Counted from the first letter of the stretch, positions 19,312 to 30,416 are shown. The stretch: 64,000 nt of DNA from Rhodoblastus sp963804045 (GCA_963804045.1 CAWDOR010000027.1:1-64000), one strand, 5' to 3'. Numbers and translations are program-made. Notes: generated from the letters alone by a model not told the origin.

Positions 19312-20919
19312 ATGCGCAAACATGCGCGCACAACCGAGGAGCGCGAGGCGCGGACTGCGGCGATCAAGGCTGCGGCGCTGGATATTTTCGCGCAAAAAGG
19401 TTTTGCCGCGACGCGCCTCGACGATATAGCCGCCGCCGCCGGCGTGGCCAAGGGCACGATCTATCTTTATTTCAACTCCAAGCAGGCCCTGTTTGAATCG
19501 CTGGTGGCCTCCACCATAGGCGTGGCGCTGCAACAGGTCGAGCAGGCGATCGGCGCCTCGCCGGCGCCCGCCAGCGAGCTTTTGCGCCTGCTCGGCCAGA
19601 CGATCTCGGCGTCGATCCAGGACCCCGACCGCCGCCGCGTGCTGCTGCTGGTGTTTTCCGAAGGCGCGCGTTTCCCGGCCATCGCCGAATTTTACCATCG
19701 CGAGATCATTTCGCGCGGCATTGCGCTGATGCGCGCCATCATCGCCAAGGGCCGCGCCTCCGGCGAATTCTCGCACGACGAGCCGGCGCGCTTTCCGCAA
19801 CTGGTCATCGCCCCGGCCCTGGTCGCGGTGATCTGGTCGGCCACTTTCGACCGCTTTGAAAAGCTCGACGGCCCCGGCCTGATCGCCGCCCATTTCGAGA
19901 TGATGCTGCGCGCGCTGAAACGGAGCGAACTCATGAAGGGAAAAATCCGTTTCATCCTGCCGGTCATCCTGCTGCTGGCGCTGGGTTTCGCCGGCTTCAG
20001 GATTTTTTCCGCGCCCAAAACCCAGGATTTTTTCGCCGGCTATGTCGAAGGCGATCTGGTGCAGATCGGCCCGATCGAGGGCGAGCGCCTGGCGCGGCTC
20101 GAGGTCGAGCCGGGCGCGCAGGTGCAAAAGGGCGCGCCCTTGTTCAAAATGGCGACGCCCGTGCTCGACCAGAGCCGCGCCGAGGCCGTGGGACGGACCG
20201 AACAGGCCCGCGCCAATCTCGACAATCTCAAGGCGGCGCTGAACCGCCCCGAGCAGATCGCCGTGCTCCAGGCCGGCCTCGACCGCGCCAAGGCGGCCCT
20301 GGTGCTGTCACAGGCCGAATATGAGCGCCAGGCGACCCTGCTCGCCAAGGGCGTCGCCTCGGTCGCCACCCGCGATCAGGCCAAATTCGCCGTGGATCGC
20401 GACGTCGCTGGCGTCGCCGAGGCGCAAAGGCAGATCGACGCGGCGCTGCTGCCCTCGCGCAATCAGGAAATCACCGCCGCCGAAGCCGCGATTGTCCAGG
20501 CCGAGGCGCAGACCCGGCAGATCGACGTGCGCATCGCCCGACAGAGCGTTTTTGCGCCCGCCGACGGCGTGATCCAGGACGTGTTCTTCCGCCCCGGCGA
20601 AGTGGTGGCGGCGGGACAGCCGGTGCTGGCGCTGCTGCCGCCGCAAAACCGCAAAATCCGCTTCTTTGTCCCGGAGACGCAATTGGCGAATTTCGCCCTG
20701 GGTAAACAGGTCGAGGTCGCCTGCGACACATGCCCGGCGGGGATCAAGGCCAGAGTGATCTATATTTCGCCCCAGGCCGAATTCACCCCGCCGGTGATTT
20801 TCTCGCTCGACGAGCGCGGCAAGCTGGCTTTCCGCATCGACGCGCGGCCCGAGGACCAGAAGCTGAACCTGCCGCTCGGCCTGCCGATCACGGCGCGTCT
20901 TGCCGGGGCCGCGCCATGA
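19312..20919 (+). CDS. TetR regulator and HlyD membrane-fusion protein in one reading frame
   Basis: One uninterrupted 535-codon frame encodes two normally separate proteins. Residues 1-207 form a TetR/AcrR regulator (HTH GFAATRLDDIAAAAGVAKGT, then YLYFNSKQALFE). Residues 208-535 form a periplasmic adaptor: a membrane segment (FILPVILLLALGFAGF), a lipoyl-type half (GERLARLEVEPGAQVQKGAPL), a helical hairpin, and the second lipoyl half (VFAPADGVIQDVFFRPGEVV). An internal ATG at 19933 has GGAG nine bases upstream and is where a separate HlyD would start, so two products are possible. The order TetR-HlyD-ATPase-permease matches CecR-YbhGFSR. A base lost or gained near the TetR end could have removed an ATGA stop. 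Confidence 0.8.
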   Translation: MRKHARTTEEREARTAAIKAAALDIFAQKGFAATRLDDIAAAAGVAKGTIYLYFNSKQALFESLVASTIGVALQQVEQAIGASPAPASELLRLLGQTISASIQDPDRRRVLLLVFSEGARFPAIAEFYHREIISRGIALMRAIIAKGRASGEFSHDEPARFPQLVIAPALVAVIWSATFDRFEKLDGPGLIAAHFEMMLRALKRSELMKGKIRFILPVILLLALGFAGFRIFSAPKTQDFFAGYVEGDLVQIGPIEGERLARLEVEPGAQVQKGAPLFKMATPVLDQSRAEAVGRTEQARANLDNLKAALNRPEQIAVLQAGLDRAKAALVLSQAEYERQATLLAKGVASVATRDQAKFAVDRDVAGVAEAQRQIDAALLPSRNQEITAAEAAIVQAEAQTRQIDVRIARQSVFAPADGVIQDVFFRPGEVVAAGQPVLALLPPQNRKIRFFVPETQLANFALGKQVEVACDTCPAGIKARVIYISPQAEFTPPVIFSLDERGKLAFRIDARPEDQKLNLPLGLPITARLAGAAP

Positions 20920-21852
20920 CGCCTCCGGCCAGCGACGACATTGTCATCGATGCGCGCAACCTCTCCAAAAGCTTCGGCGGCAAGAAGGTGGTGGACCGGC
21001 TGTCGATGCAGGTCCGGCGCGGCAAGATTCTACGGCTTTCTCGGCCCCAATGGCAGCGGCAAGACCACGGTGATCCGCATGCTCTGCGGCCTGCTGACCC
21101 CCGACGAGGGCGAGGGTTTTTGTCTCGGCTTCGACATCCGCAAGGAGCAGACCGAGATCAAGCGCCGCACCGGCTATATGACGCAAAGATTTTCGCTCTA
21201 CGCCGACCTGACCATCCGCGAAAATCTCGAATTCATCAGCCGCATTTTCGGCCTGCCCGATCCCAAGGCCTCCGCGCGCGCCGCCATCGACAGGATGGGG
21301 CTTTCCGGGCGCGCCGATCAACTGGCCGGGGAATTGTCCGGCGGCTGGAAGCAACGGCTGGCGCTGGGCGCCTGCATCATGCCCAAGCCGGAATTGCTGC
21401 TGCTCGACGAGCCGACGGCGGGCGTCGATCCCAAGGCGCGGCGCGACTTCTGGGACGAAATTCACACGCTGGCCCATGAGGGCATGACTGTGCTGGTCTC
21501 CACCCATTACATGGACGAGGCCGAGCGCTGCCACGAGATCGCCTATATCGCCTATGGCCATCTGCTGGCGCGGGGCAAGGCGGAAGAAATCATAACCGCC
21601 GCCCATCTCGCCACCTATACGATCGAGGGCGGCGATCTCGGCGATCTCGCCGGCCAACTCAAACACGAGCCCGGCGTCGACATGGTCGCGCCCTTCGGCG
21701 CGAGGCTTCATGTCGGTGGGCGCGACGCCGACGCTCTTGCCGCGCTGGCGGAGAAATATCGCGGCCAGGGCCAAAACTGGACGCCGGACGCGCCGACGCT
21801 GGAAGATGTGTTCATCGATCTGATGGGCCGCTCTCAGGACAATTATCCATGA
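20916..21852 (+). CDS. ABC transporter ATP-binding protein, interrupted by one frameshift
   Basis: This is the ATPase of the drug/metabolite exporter, related to one half of YbhF. It starts at ATG 20916, overlapping the HlyD stop (ATGA). The first frame gives VIDARNLSKSFGGKKVVDRLS and then loses the motif; the next frame supplies YGFLGPNGSGKTTVIRML (Walker A), the signature LSGGWKQRLALG, Walker B LLLLDEPTAGVDP and the switch His in VLVSTHYMDEAE. One extra base within 21025-21030 (GATTCTAC) explains the break, giving about 311 residues when corrected. The 3' end overlaps the permease start. Confidence 0.88.
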
Positions 21853-22991
21853 ACTCCCGGCTGCGCGCCCCGCTCGAACGGCTCTACGCCGTGTTCGTCA
21901 AGGAGCTGATCCAGCTGCGCCGCGACCGGCTGACCTTTGCGACCATGCTCGCCATTCCCGTCATGCAATTGATCCTGTTCGGCTTCGCCATCAATTCCGA
22001 CCCCAAGCATCTGCCGACCGCTTTGCTTGACAATGACCGCAGCGAATTCTCGCGGCTCTATGTCGCCTCGCTGCGCGCCACCGATTATTTCGACATTGTT
22101 TCCGATCTCGACGGCCCCCAGGAAATCGACGCCAAGATCCTCTCCGGCGCCGTGCAATTCATCGTCGAAATCCCCCAGGATTTCGCCAAGAAACTGACGC
22201 GCGGCGAAAATCCGGCGATCCTGCTGATCGCCGACGCCGCCGACCCGACCTCGGTCAATGGCGCGGCCATAGCGCTCACCGGCATGGCCAATCAGGTCTT
22301 TACCCGGCTGTTGACCGGACCGCTGCAAAGCCTCGCGGCCAAAACCCCGCCCTTCGAGGTGCGGCTGCAAAAGCGCTACAATCCCGCCGGCGAGACGCGC
22401 TTCAACATCGTCCCCGGCCTGGTCGGCACCATCCTGACCCTGACCATGCTGATCTTCACCTCGCTGTCGGTGACCCGCGAGATCGAGCGCGGCACGATGG
22501 AAAGCCTGCTGGCCATGCCGATCAATCCCGTGGAGATCATGCTGGGCAAGATTCTGCCCTATGCCACGGTCGGCTTTTTCCAAATGGCGCTGATCGCCGG
22601 GGCCGCGCGCTTCATCTTCTTCGTCCCCGTGGTCGGCGACCTCTTCACTTTCGTCGGCCTGACCATGCTGTTCATCGTCGCCAATCTCTCGGTCGGCTAT
22701 ACGTTTTCGACCATAGCCAGCAATCAGTTGCAGGCGATGCAGATGAGCTTTTTCTTCTTCCTGCCGTCGATCCTGCTGTCGGGCTTCATGTTCCCGTTTC
22801 GCGGCATGCCCGATTGGGCGCAGGATGTCGGTTCGGTCCTGCCGCTGACCCATTATCTGCGCATCGTCCGCGGCGTGATGCTGAAAGGCGCCGGCTTCGC
22901 CGACCTCGCCCCCGATACGGCGGCGCTGGCGGCATTTACCCTGGTCGCCATGACCGTCGCCGTGGCGCGGTTCCGACAGACGCTGGATTAA
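21849..22991 (+). CDS. ABC-2 type exporter permease (YbhS/YbhR-like)
   Basis: The 380-residue protein has one N-terminal membrane helix (about residues 26-46), a large periplasmic region (about 50-175), and five C-terminal helices with the ABC-2 motif around VTREIERGTMESLLAMPI. The signature GFMFPFRGMP is typical of YbhS/YbhR and YhiN-like exporters. E. coli has two such permeases in the cluster; only one is present here, so it probably works as a homodimer. It overlaps the ATPase gene by ATGA and closes the operon. Related systems export chloramphenicol, cefoperazone or sodium; the substrate here is unknown. Confidence 0.92.
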   Translation: MNSRLRAPLERLYAVFVKELIQLRRDRLTFATMLAIPVMQLILFGFAINSDPKHLPTALLDNDRSEFSRLYVASLRATDYFDIVSDLDGPQEIDAKILSGAVQFIVEIPQDFAKKLTRGENPAILLIADAADPTSVNGAAIALTGMANQVFTRLLTGPLQSLAAKTPPFEVRLQKRYNPAGETRFNIVPGLVGTILTLTMLIFTSLSVTREIERGTMESLLAMPINPVEIMLGKILPYATVGFFQMALIAGAARFIFFVPVVGDLFTFVGLTMLFIVANLSVGYTFSTIASNQLQAMQMSFFFFLPSILLSGFMFPFRGMPDWAQDVGSVLPLTHYLRIVRGVMLKGAGFADLAPDTAALAAFTLVAMTVAVARFRQTLD

Positions 22992-23008
22992 GCCGCGACT
23001 TGCGCCGC

Positions 23009-23908
23009 TCAGCGCGCGCGATAGCGCAAAGCCTCGACCAGCAGCGCGAAAGCCGGCGGCTGCTGCCGACGGCTGGGAAAATAGAGGAAATAGCCAGGAA
23101 AAGGCGGACACCAGTCGTCCAGCACGCGGATCAGCCGGCCGGAGTCCAGGTGGTCCTGGATCAGGTCCTCGGGCATATAGGCCATGCCAAGTCCCGCCAG
23201 CGCGGCGTTGATCATCAAATCGACATTGTCCAGTATCAATTGGCCGTCGACCCGCACCTTCAACTCGCGTCCAGCCCGCTCGAACTCCCAAGCATAAAGG
23301 GCGCCACGGGTCGGCAGACGCAGATTGACGCAGCGATGCTCGGTGAGATCCTGCGGCGCGCGCGGCTTTTTCCGTCCGGCGAAATAGCTGGGCGCGCCAA
23401 CCGCGGCCATGCGCATGTCCGGGCCGATGCGCACCGCCACCATGTCCTTGGCCAGATGCTCGCCGAGCCTGACGCCCGCGTCGAAGCCGCTGGCGACAAT
23501 ATCGCTCAAGCCATTGTCGATCGCGATCTCGACGCGAATGTCGGGATAAGCGGGCAAAAGCCGCTCCAGCGCCGGCCATAACAGAAATTTGGCCGCATGT
23601 TCGGAGGCGTTGATGCGAATCGAACCGGCGGGCTTTTCCCGCAAGGCGGTCAATTCCGCCAGTTCGGCGTCGATTTCGTCAAAACGCGGGCCCAGGGTCG
23701 CCAGCAGGCGCTCTCCGACCTCCGTGGGCGCGACGCTGCGCGTGGTGCGCGTCAGCAGCCGCAGGCCCAGCCTTTCCTCCAGGCCTCGGATCGTATGGCT
23801 CAAGGCCGACTGCGACACGCCGAGTCGCGCCGCCGCGCGGGTAAAACTGCGCTCCCGCGCCACGGCGAGGAAGGCGATGAGGTCATTGGGGTTGACCGGC
23901 GCATTCAT
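23009..23908 (-). CDS. LysR-family transcriptional regulator
   Basis: The 299-residue protein has the LysR winged helix (RSFTRAAARLGVSQSALSHTIRGLE) and a PBP-type effector domain. The C-terminal LDDWCPPFPGYFLYFPSRRQ is typical of the group of LysR proteins that regulate adjacent oxidoreductase genes such as aldo/keto reductases. The start ATG 23908 is chosen because GAGG lies seven bases upstream; a TTG two codons earlier is less likely. It is divergent from the alcohol dehydrogenase and aldo/keto reductase pair and probably controls them. Confidence 0.9.
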   Translation of the reverse strand: MNAPVNPNDLIAFLAVARERSFTRAAARLGVSQSALSHTIRGLEERLGLRLLTRTTRSVAPTEVGERLLATLGPRFDEIDAELAELTALREKPAGSIRINASEHAAKFLLWPALERLLPAYPDIRVEIAIDNGLSDIVASGFDAGVRLGEHLAKDMVAVRIGPDMRMAAVGAPSYFAGRKKPRAPQDLTEHRCVNLRLPTRGALYAWEFERAGRELKVRVDGQLILDNVDLMINAALAGLGMAYMPEDLIQDHLDSGRLIRVLDDWCPPFPGYFLYFPSRRQQPPAFALLVEALRYRAR

Positions 23909-24032
23909 GAGCAAACCTCATAAGACCATGCGTATTTTAGCGCCTAATCGCAGAGCGAGATAGGGCCTATCTTCCGCCATGGGCCAGCAGAACGGCCTGC
24001 GGGCTTTGTCCCGCATGAAAACGAGGTCGAAC

Positions 24033-25088
24033 ATGGTGTTGAAAGTTTCCGGCTACGCCGCCCATTCGGCGACGAGCGATCTGACCGCCTGGAGTTTCGA
24101 GCGCCGCGATCCGCGCCCAGACGATGTGCTGATCGACATTCTCTATTGCGGCGTCTGCCATTCCGACATTCACAACGCCCGCAACGATTGGGGCGGCGCG
24201 ATTTACCCGATGGTTCCCGGCCACGAGATCATCGGACGGGTGAAAAGCGTTGGCGCGCGCGTCACCCGCTTCAAGGCCGGCGACGCCGTCGGGGTCGGCT
24301 GCATGGTGGATTCCTGCCAGCACTGCAAACCTTGTCTGCGCGGGTTGGAGCAATATTGCGCGGAAGGTTCGACCTATACCTACAACAGCAAGGACCGCCG
24401 CGACTCCCTGCCGACTTATGGCGGCTATAGCGACAGCATCGTCGTCAACGAGAAATTCGTGCTCGGCATGCCGGAAAGTCTCGATCTGAAGGCCGCCGCG
24501 CCGCTGCTCTGCGCCGGCATCACCACCTGGTCGCCGCTGCGCCGCTGGAAAGTCGGTCCCGACAGCCGGGTCGCCGTGGTCGGCCTCGGCGGCCTCGGCC
24601 ATATGGGGCTGAAACTCGCGCGCGCCCTGGGCGCCCATGTCACCCTGTTCAGCCGTTCGCCAGGCAAGCAGGCGGACGCCATCCGGCTCGGCGCCGACCG
24701 TGTGGTGATTTCGACGGACGCGGCGCAAATGAAGGCGGTCAGGGCCGAATTCGACCTGATTATCGACACCGTGCCGACGCTACATGACGTCAATCCCTAT
24801 ATCCCCACGCTGGCCCTGGACGGAACCCTGGCGCTGGTCGGCTATCTCGGCCCGCTCGATCCCATGCTCAACAGCGCGCCGCTGATTTTCGGCCGCAAGG
24901 CGGTCGCGGGATCGCTGATCGGCGGCATAGCCGAAACCCAGGAAATGCTCGATTTCTGCGGGACGCACGGCGTCGCGCCCGATGTGGAGATGATCGCCAT
25001 TCAGGACATCAACAAGGCCTATGAGCGCATGCTGCGCAGCGACGTCAAATATCGCTTCGTCATCGACATGGCTTCGCTCAAGGCCTGA
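24033..25088 (+). CDS. Zinc-dependent NAD(P) alcohol dehydrogenase (cinnamyl alcohol dehydrogenase/YahK type)
   Basis: The 351-residue medium-chain dehydrogenase has the catalytic zinc ligands in CGVCHSD and PGHE, structural zinc cysteines in SCQHCKPCLRGLEQYC, and a Rossmann motif VVGLGGLGHMGLKLARALGA followed by TLFSRSPGK, a pattern favouring NADPH. The family reduces a broad range of aldehydes. The start 24033 has GAGG eight bases upstream. The order LysR (divergent), adh, aldo/keto reductase is a common carbonyl-detoxification cassette of proteobacteria. Confidence 0.92.
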   Translation: MVLKVSGYAAHSATSDLTAWSFERRDPRPDDVLIDILYCGVCHSDIHNARNDWGGAIYPMVPGHEIIGRVKSVGARVTRFKAGDAVGVGCMVDSCQHCKPCLRGLEQYCAEGSTYTYNSKDRRDSLPTYGGYSDSIVVNEKFVLGMPESLDLKAAAPLLCAGITTWSPLRRWKVGPDSRVAVVGLGGLGHMGLKLARALGAHVTLFSRSPGKQADAIRLGADRVVISTDAAQMKAVRAEFDLIIDTVPTLHDVNPYIPTLALDGTLALVGYLGPLDPMLNSAPLIFGRKAVAGSLIGGIAETQEMLDFCGTHGVAPDVEMIAIQDINKAYERMLRSDVKYRFVIDMASLKA

Positions 25089-25098
25089 GGAGAACAAC

Positions 25099-26094
25099 AT
25101 GAAGAATCGTATGTTGGGCGCCGGCGGGTTGGAAGTCTCGGCCCTTGGTCTTGGCTGCATGGGAATGAGCTTTTCCTACGGGCCGCCCCATGACCGGCAG
25201 GAAATGATCGCGTTGCTGCGCCAGGCCGTCGAACTGGGCGTGACGTTTTTCGACACGGCTGAGGTCTATGGTCCCTACACCAATGAAGATCTGGTCGGCG
25301 AGGCGCTGGAGCCGTTTCGCGGAAAGGTCGCGATCGCCACCAAATTCGGTTTCAATCTCGATCCAACCGGCAAGGAAAAATGGCTGGGCCTGAACAGCCG
25401 TCCCGAGCAGATCAAGAAAGTCGCGGAGGCTTCGCTGAAGCGGCTGCGCGTCGAGGCCATCGACCTGTTCTACCAGCATCGCGTCGATCCCGCTGTGCCG
25501 ATCGAGGAGGTCGCCGGCGCGGTCAAGGATTTGATCGCGGCGGGCAAGGTCAAGCATTTCGGGCTCTCCGAGGCCGGCGTCCAGACCCTTCGCCGCGCTC
25601 ATGCGGTGCAGCCGGTGACCGCCCTGCAAAGCGAATATTCGCTGTGGCATCGCCGTCCGGAACAGGGCGTGCTGGCGACGCTGGAGGAGCTGGGTGTCGG
25701 CCTCGTGCCTTACAGCCCGCTCGGCAAGGGGTTTCTGACCGGCGCGATGAATGAAAACACCCGTTTTGGCGCCGACGATTTCCGCTCGACCCTGCCGCGC
25801 TTCACCCCGGAGGCGCTCAAGGCCAATCGGGCGCTGGTCGATCTGCTGACGAACATCGCAGCGCGCAAACAGGCGACGCCAGCGCAGGTCGCGCTGGCCT
25901 GGCTGCTAGCGCAAAAGCCCTGGATCGTCCCGATTCCCGGCACGACCAAGCCGACGCGACTCAAGGAAAACCTCGTCGCCGCCAACCTTGTGCTGACAGC
26001 CGAGGAATTACAAGAAATTGACCTCTCCTCGGCGCAAATCGCGGTGCAGGGGGCGCGCTATCCCGAAGCTCTGGAGAGACTGACGGGGTTGTGA
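25099..26094 (+). CDS. Aldo/keto reductase
   Basis: The 331-residue protein has AKR signatures: LGLGCMGMSFSYG, FFDTAEVYGPYTNEDLVGEAL (catalytic Asp and Tyr), IATKFGF (catalytic Lys), YQHRVDP (His) and the NADPH-binding PIPGTTKPTRLKENL. It resembles the AKR13-type reductases (YakC, Tas-like). It begins 10 bp after the alcohol dehydrogenase with AGGAG upstream, so both are co-transcribed and probably reduce aldehydes under control of the divergent LysR protein. Confidence 0.93.
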   Translation: MKNRMLGAGGLEVSALGLGCMGMSFSYGPPHDRQEMIALLRQAVELGVTFFDTAEVYGPYTNEDLVGEALEPFRGKVAIATKFGFNLDPTGKEKWLGLNSRPEQIKKVAEASLKRLRVEAIDLFYQHRVDPAVPIEEVAGAVKDLIAAGKVKHFGLSEAGVQTLRRAHAVQPVTALQSEYSLWHRRPEQGVLATLEELGVGLVPYSPLGKGFLTGAMNENTRFGADDFRSTLPRFTPEALKANRALVDLLTNIAARKQATPAQVALAWLLAQKPWIVPIPGTTKPTRLKENLVAANLVLTAEELQEIDLSSAQIAVQGARYPEALERLTGL

Positions 26095-26109
26095 CCGGCG
26101 GTCCGCCGC

Positions 26110-27591
26110 TCAGGCGGCGGCCTGCACCGCGAGCTGGCTGATCGGCCGGTCGAATTGCGCGCCGGCGAAGCCGTCGCGCACCCAGACCACGGTGGCCGCG
26201 ACGCGCGCCCTGTCCTCCAGTTCGATGGCGATACGGTCGCCCTGGCGCAATTGGTCGGTGGCGACGATGCGCACGCCGGTGTCGGAAATATCGGCGAGAT
26301 TGGTCTGCGCCTGCCGGCCATTGGCGAAAATGACCACGCCCTTGGTCGAGCGCAGGCGCAGCGAGCTGCGGCGCTCCGACACGTCCTTGGCCACGGCGCC
26401 GAGGAAGATTTCGACGGCTTCGTTCAGCCGCCGCGCCGCTTCCCCGAGCAGACCCGTCGTCTCCGAATTTTGCAGGGAGATCGCCGCCAGCGAGGCCGAG
26501 AGCCGCCCGCCGGCCTCCGCGACCGCCAGGACATCGTCAGGCGAATCCGCGACGGCGCGCCGGGCGCCCCTGACGACGCATTCGGCATGCGCGGCCGCTT
26601 CGGCCAGCCCCTGTCCCGCGCCGCGCGTGGCGCCGGCCTGGGCCTTCACCTGGGCGACGATGCCGCCGGCGGCGGCGCGAAAATGGCCGATCGACAGCTC
26701 CAGATTCGACTGGCGCAGGCTTTCGCGCCGACGGTCGGCGCGCAAGGCCTCCTCGAGCCTTTGGCGCTCGATGGCGCTGTCCCGATAGGCCAGCACGGCG
26801 CGCGCCATTTCCCCCAGTTCGTCCCAACGCTCCGCGCCGGGAATGACCGCCTGCGTGTCGCCCGCCGCGAGCTTGCGCATGGCCTCGGCCAGTTTCCTGG
26901 CGGGACGCGCGAGGCCGAAATGCGCGAACGCCGCCGTGGCCGCCGCCGCCAGCGCCGCGCAAAGGCTGGCGACCCAGGCGTGTTTGCGCGCCCATTGCGC
27001 GGTCGCCTGATCGGCCTGACCGACGCGCGCCGCTTCATCCTTGCGCAAGGCCGAGAGACGGCCGAAATCCTCGCCGGCGCCCTCGAAAACCAGTCTCATC
27101 TCGCCACGGTAAAGCTCGGCGGCCTGCGCCGAGCCAGCCTCGCCCTGCTGCAACAATTTGGACAAGGCGGCGTCGAGCGCCCGATATTTCGCGCCGCCGG
27201 CCAAGAGCCGATCGCGTGACGCGCGTTCATTGTCATCCGATGAGGGCGAGGCGGCCGCCAACGCCTTCGTCGCGGCGCCCAACCGCATCTCGGCGGCGTC
27301 GAGCTTTTGGCCGCGCGCCTCGTCGCGTCCGGCCGCGGATGTGGCCAGCAGAGCCTCGGCTTCGGCGACGCGCAGCGCGGCCAAGGCGAGCGCGACGTCG
27401 TCGACCCCGGACAGTCCGGGAAGGATCTCGGCAAAAAGCGTCCTGCCGCCCGAAGCCGCCCGATCGATCTGCGCCGCCCCGGAATAGCCCTGGTAAACGC
27501 AGAAACCCAGCGTCACCATGGAAAAAACCACAAGCGTCGTGCGAATAGAAACCCTGAGCGCCAAAGCCGACCTCCCGCGAATCCGCAGCAT
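26110..27591 (-). CDS. Degenerate chemoreceptor-like protein with HAMP and C-terminal PilZ domain
   Basis: The 493-residue protein has a membrane helix (about 14-34), a helical periplasmic sensor of four-helix type (35-205), a second membrane helix (206-225) and a HAMP domain (about 228-280, RPARKLAEAMRKLAAGD). The following helical region (300-400) is alanine-rich but lacks the conserved chemoreceptor tip that contacts CheA and CheW. A PilZ domain fills 406-487, with RRSSLRLR and DISDTG matching the c-di-GMP binding motifs RxxxR and (D/N)xSxxG. It probably passes a periplasmic or c-di-GMP signal to a target other than CheA. It lies downstream of ntrC, after a terminator. Confidence 0.8.
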   Translation of the reverse strand: MLRIRGRSALALRVSIRTTLVVFSMVTLGFCVYQGYSGAAQIDRAASGGRTLFAEILPGLSGVDDVALALAALRVAEAEALLATSAAGRDEARGQKLDAAEMRLGAATKALAAASPSSDDNERASRDRLLAGGAKYRALDAALSKLLQQGEAGSAQAAELYRGEMRLVFEGAGEDFGRLSALRKDEAARVGQADQATAQWARKHAWVASLCAALAAAATAAFAHFGLARPARKLAEAMRKLAAGDTQAVIPGAERWDELGEMARAVLAYRDSAIERQRLEEALRADRRRESLRQSNLELSIGHFRAAAGGIVAQVKAQAGATRGAGQGLAEAAAHAECVVRGARRAVADSPDDVLAVAEAGGRLSASLAAISLQNSETTGLLGEAARRLNEAVEIFLGAVAKDVSERRSSLRLRSTKGVVIFANGRQAQTNLADISDTGVRIVATDQLRQGDRIAIELEDRARVAATVVWVRDGFAGAQFDRPISQLAVQAAA

Positions 27592-27685
27592 GATCGGAAA
27601 ACAAGGTTAAAGATTTGGATATCTAGCCCGCTATAGCCTTACAATGACGCAAGGTTTGCGAACTTATCGCCCAAGGCGTCGCAAC

Positions 27686-27720
27686 GGAAAACGGCCGAAA
27701 CCCTTTCCAGGTCTCGGCCG
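27686..27720 (-). terminator. Probable terminator of the dusB-ntrB-ntrC operon
   Basis: On the minus strand, a stem CGGCCGAGA / TTTCGGCCG with one mismatch and a loop of about 10 bases is followed by TTTTCC, 30 bp beyond the ntrC stop. It separates ntrC from the PilZ receptor gene. Confidence 0.6.
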
Positions 27721-27749
27721 CGATTTCAGCCTTGCCGGCCGCTTCGACC

Positions 27750-29228
<1,479 letters not shown>

Positions 29229-29255
29229 TCATGACCTCCAAAGCTCCCGCCCGCT

Positions 29256-30416
29256 TCACGCTTTGTCGCGGGGGGAATAAACCGGCATCAACAGGCGGAA
29301 AACGGTCTTGCGCGGATGCGACTCGCATTCGATGACCCCGCCGTGATCGCCGACGATTTTCGCCACCAATGCAAGTCCGAGGCCAGTGCCCGAGGCCTTG
29401 GTGGTGACGAAGGGATCGAACAGATGCGGCATCAGATCCTCGGGCACGCCGGGGCCATTGTCGCGCACGCAGAACTCCAGCGGCAGCCCGACCGGCGCCG
29501 CCTTGCCCGCGGCGCGAATGCGCACGCCGGGCCGATAGGCGGTGGTCAGCGCGATCTCGCCGTCGAGCGCGTCGGGGCCGATCGCCTCGGCGGCGTTCTT
29601 CACCAGATTGAGAAAAATCTGCACGAGCTGGTCGCGATTGGCCAGAACCGGCGGCAGCGAGGGATCGTAGGATTCGACAAAACGGATATGCCGGGCGAAA
29701 CCGGCCTGCGCCACCTTGCGCACATGCTCAAGCACTTCATGGATGTTGACGGCGGCGCGCTCGACCGGGCGGCCGTCGGAAAAGGCCTCCATGCGATCGA
29801 CCAGATTGACGATGCGATCGGTCTCGTCGCAGATCAGCCGGCACAGGGCGCGATCGTCGTCATCCATGCCGGTCTCAAGCAATTGCGCCGCGCCGCGTAT
29901 GCCCGACAGCGGATTCTTGATCTCATGGGCCAGCATGGCGCCCATGGCCGAAAGCGAGCGCGCCGCGCCGCGATGGGTGAGCTGGCGGTCCATCTTGTCG
30001 GCGATGGTGCGCTCCTGGAGCATGACCACCACGCCATCGGCCAATTGCGGCAGGGGCGCGATGTGAATATCGACATAGCGCTCGACGCCGATGCGCGGCG
30101 TGCCCAGATCGACGCGATATTCGTTGATCGGCGACCGGTGCTGGCGCACCTGCTCGATGGCCGAGGCCAGCGGCGAGCCGAAAGGCAGGAGATCCTCGAA
30201 CTTGATGCGGCGCAAGGCGTTGCGCGACATGTCGAAAAACAGTTCCGCCGCCGGATTGGCGTCATGGATGAAGCCATCGCCGCCCACCGAAAGCAGCGGA
30301 TGGGGCAGCGCATTGAGCAAATGGGTGGCCATGCAGGCGTCCATTTCGCAATTTGCTTCATTTTTAGGCAAGGCGCCGAAAATCACGGCAGAGGCTTTCG
30401 CCTTTTTCGCGGTCAT
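29256..30416 (-). CDS. ntrB: Nitrogen regulation sensor kinase NtrB (GlnL)
   Basis: NtrB phosphorylates NtrC under nitrogen limitation and is inhibited by the PII protein. The soluble 386-residue protein has a PAS domain (about 30-140), a phosphoacceptor helix with His in AMLAHEIKNPLSGIRGAAQLL, and an ATPase domain with N-box NLVKNAAEAI, G1 DNGPGVP, and G2 TKASGTGLGLAL. It overlaps the dusB stop by ATGA and ends 27 bp before ntrC. No membrane segments are present, as expected. Confidence 0.96.
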   Translation of the reverse strand: MTAKKAKASAVIFGALPKNEANCEMDACMATHLLNALPHPLLSVGGDGFIHDANPAAELFFDMSRNALRRIKFEDLLPFGSPLASAIEQVRQHRSPINEYRVDLGTPRIGVERYVDIHIAPLPQLADGVVVMLQERTIADKMDRQLTHRGAARSLSAMGAMLAHEIKNPLSGIRGAAQLLETGMDDDDRALCRLICDETDRIVNLVDRMEAFSDGRPVERAAVNIHEVLEHVRKVAQAGFARHIRFVESYDPSLPPVLANRDQLVQIFLNLVKNAAEAIGPDALDGEIALTTAYRPGVRIRAAGKAAPVGLPLEFCVRDNGPGVPEDLMPHLFDPFVTTKASGTGLGLALVAKIVGDHGGVIECESHPRKTVFRLLMPVYSPRDKA

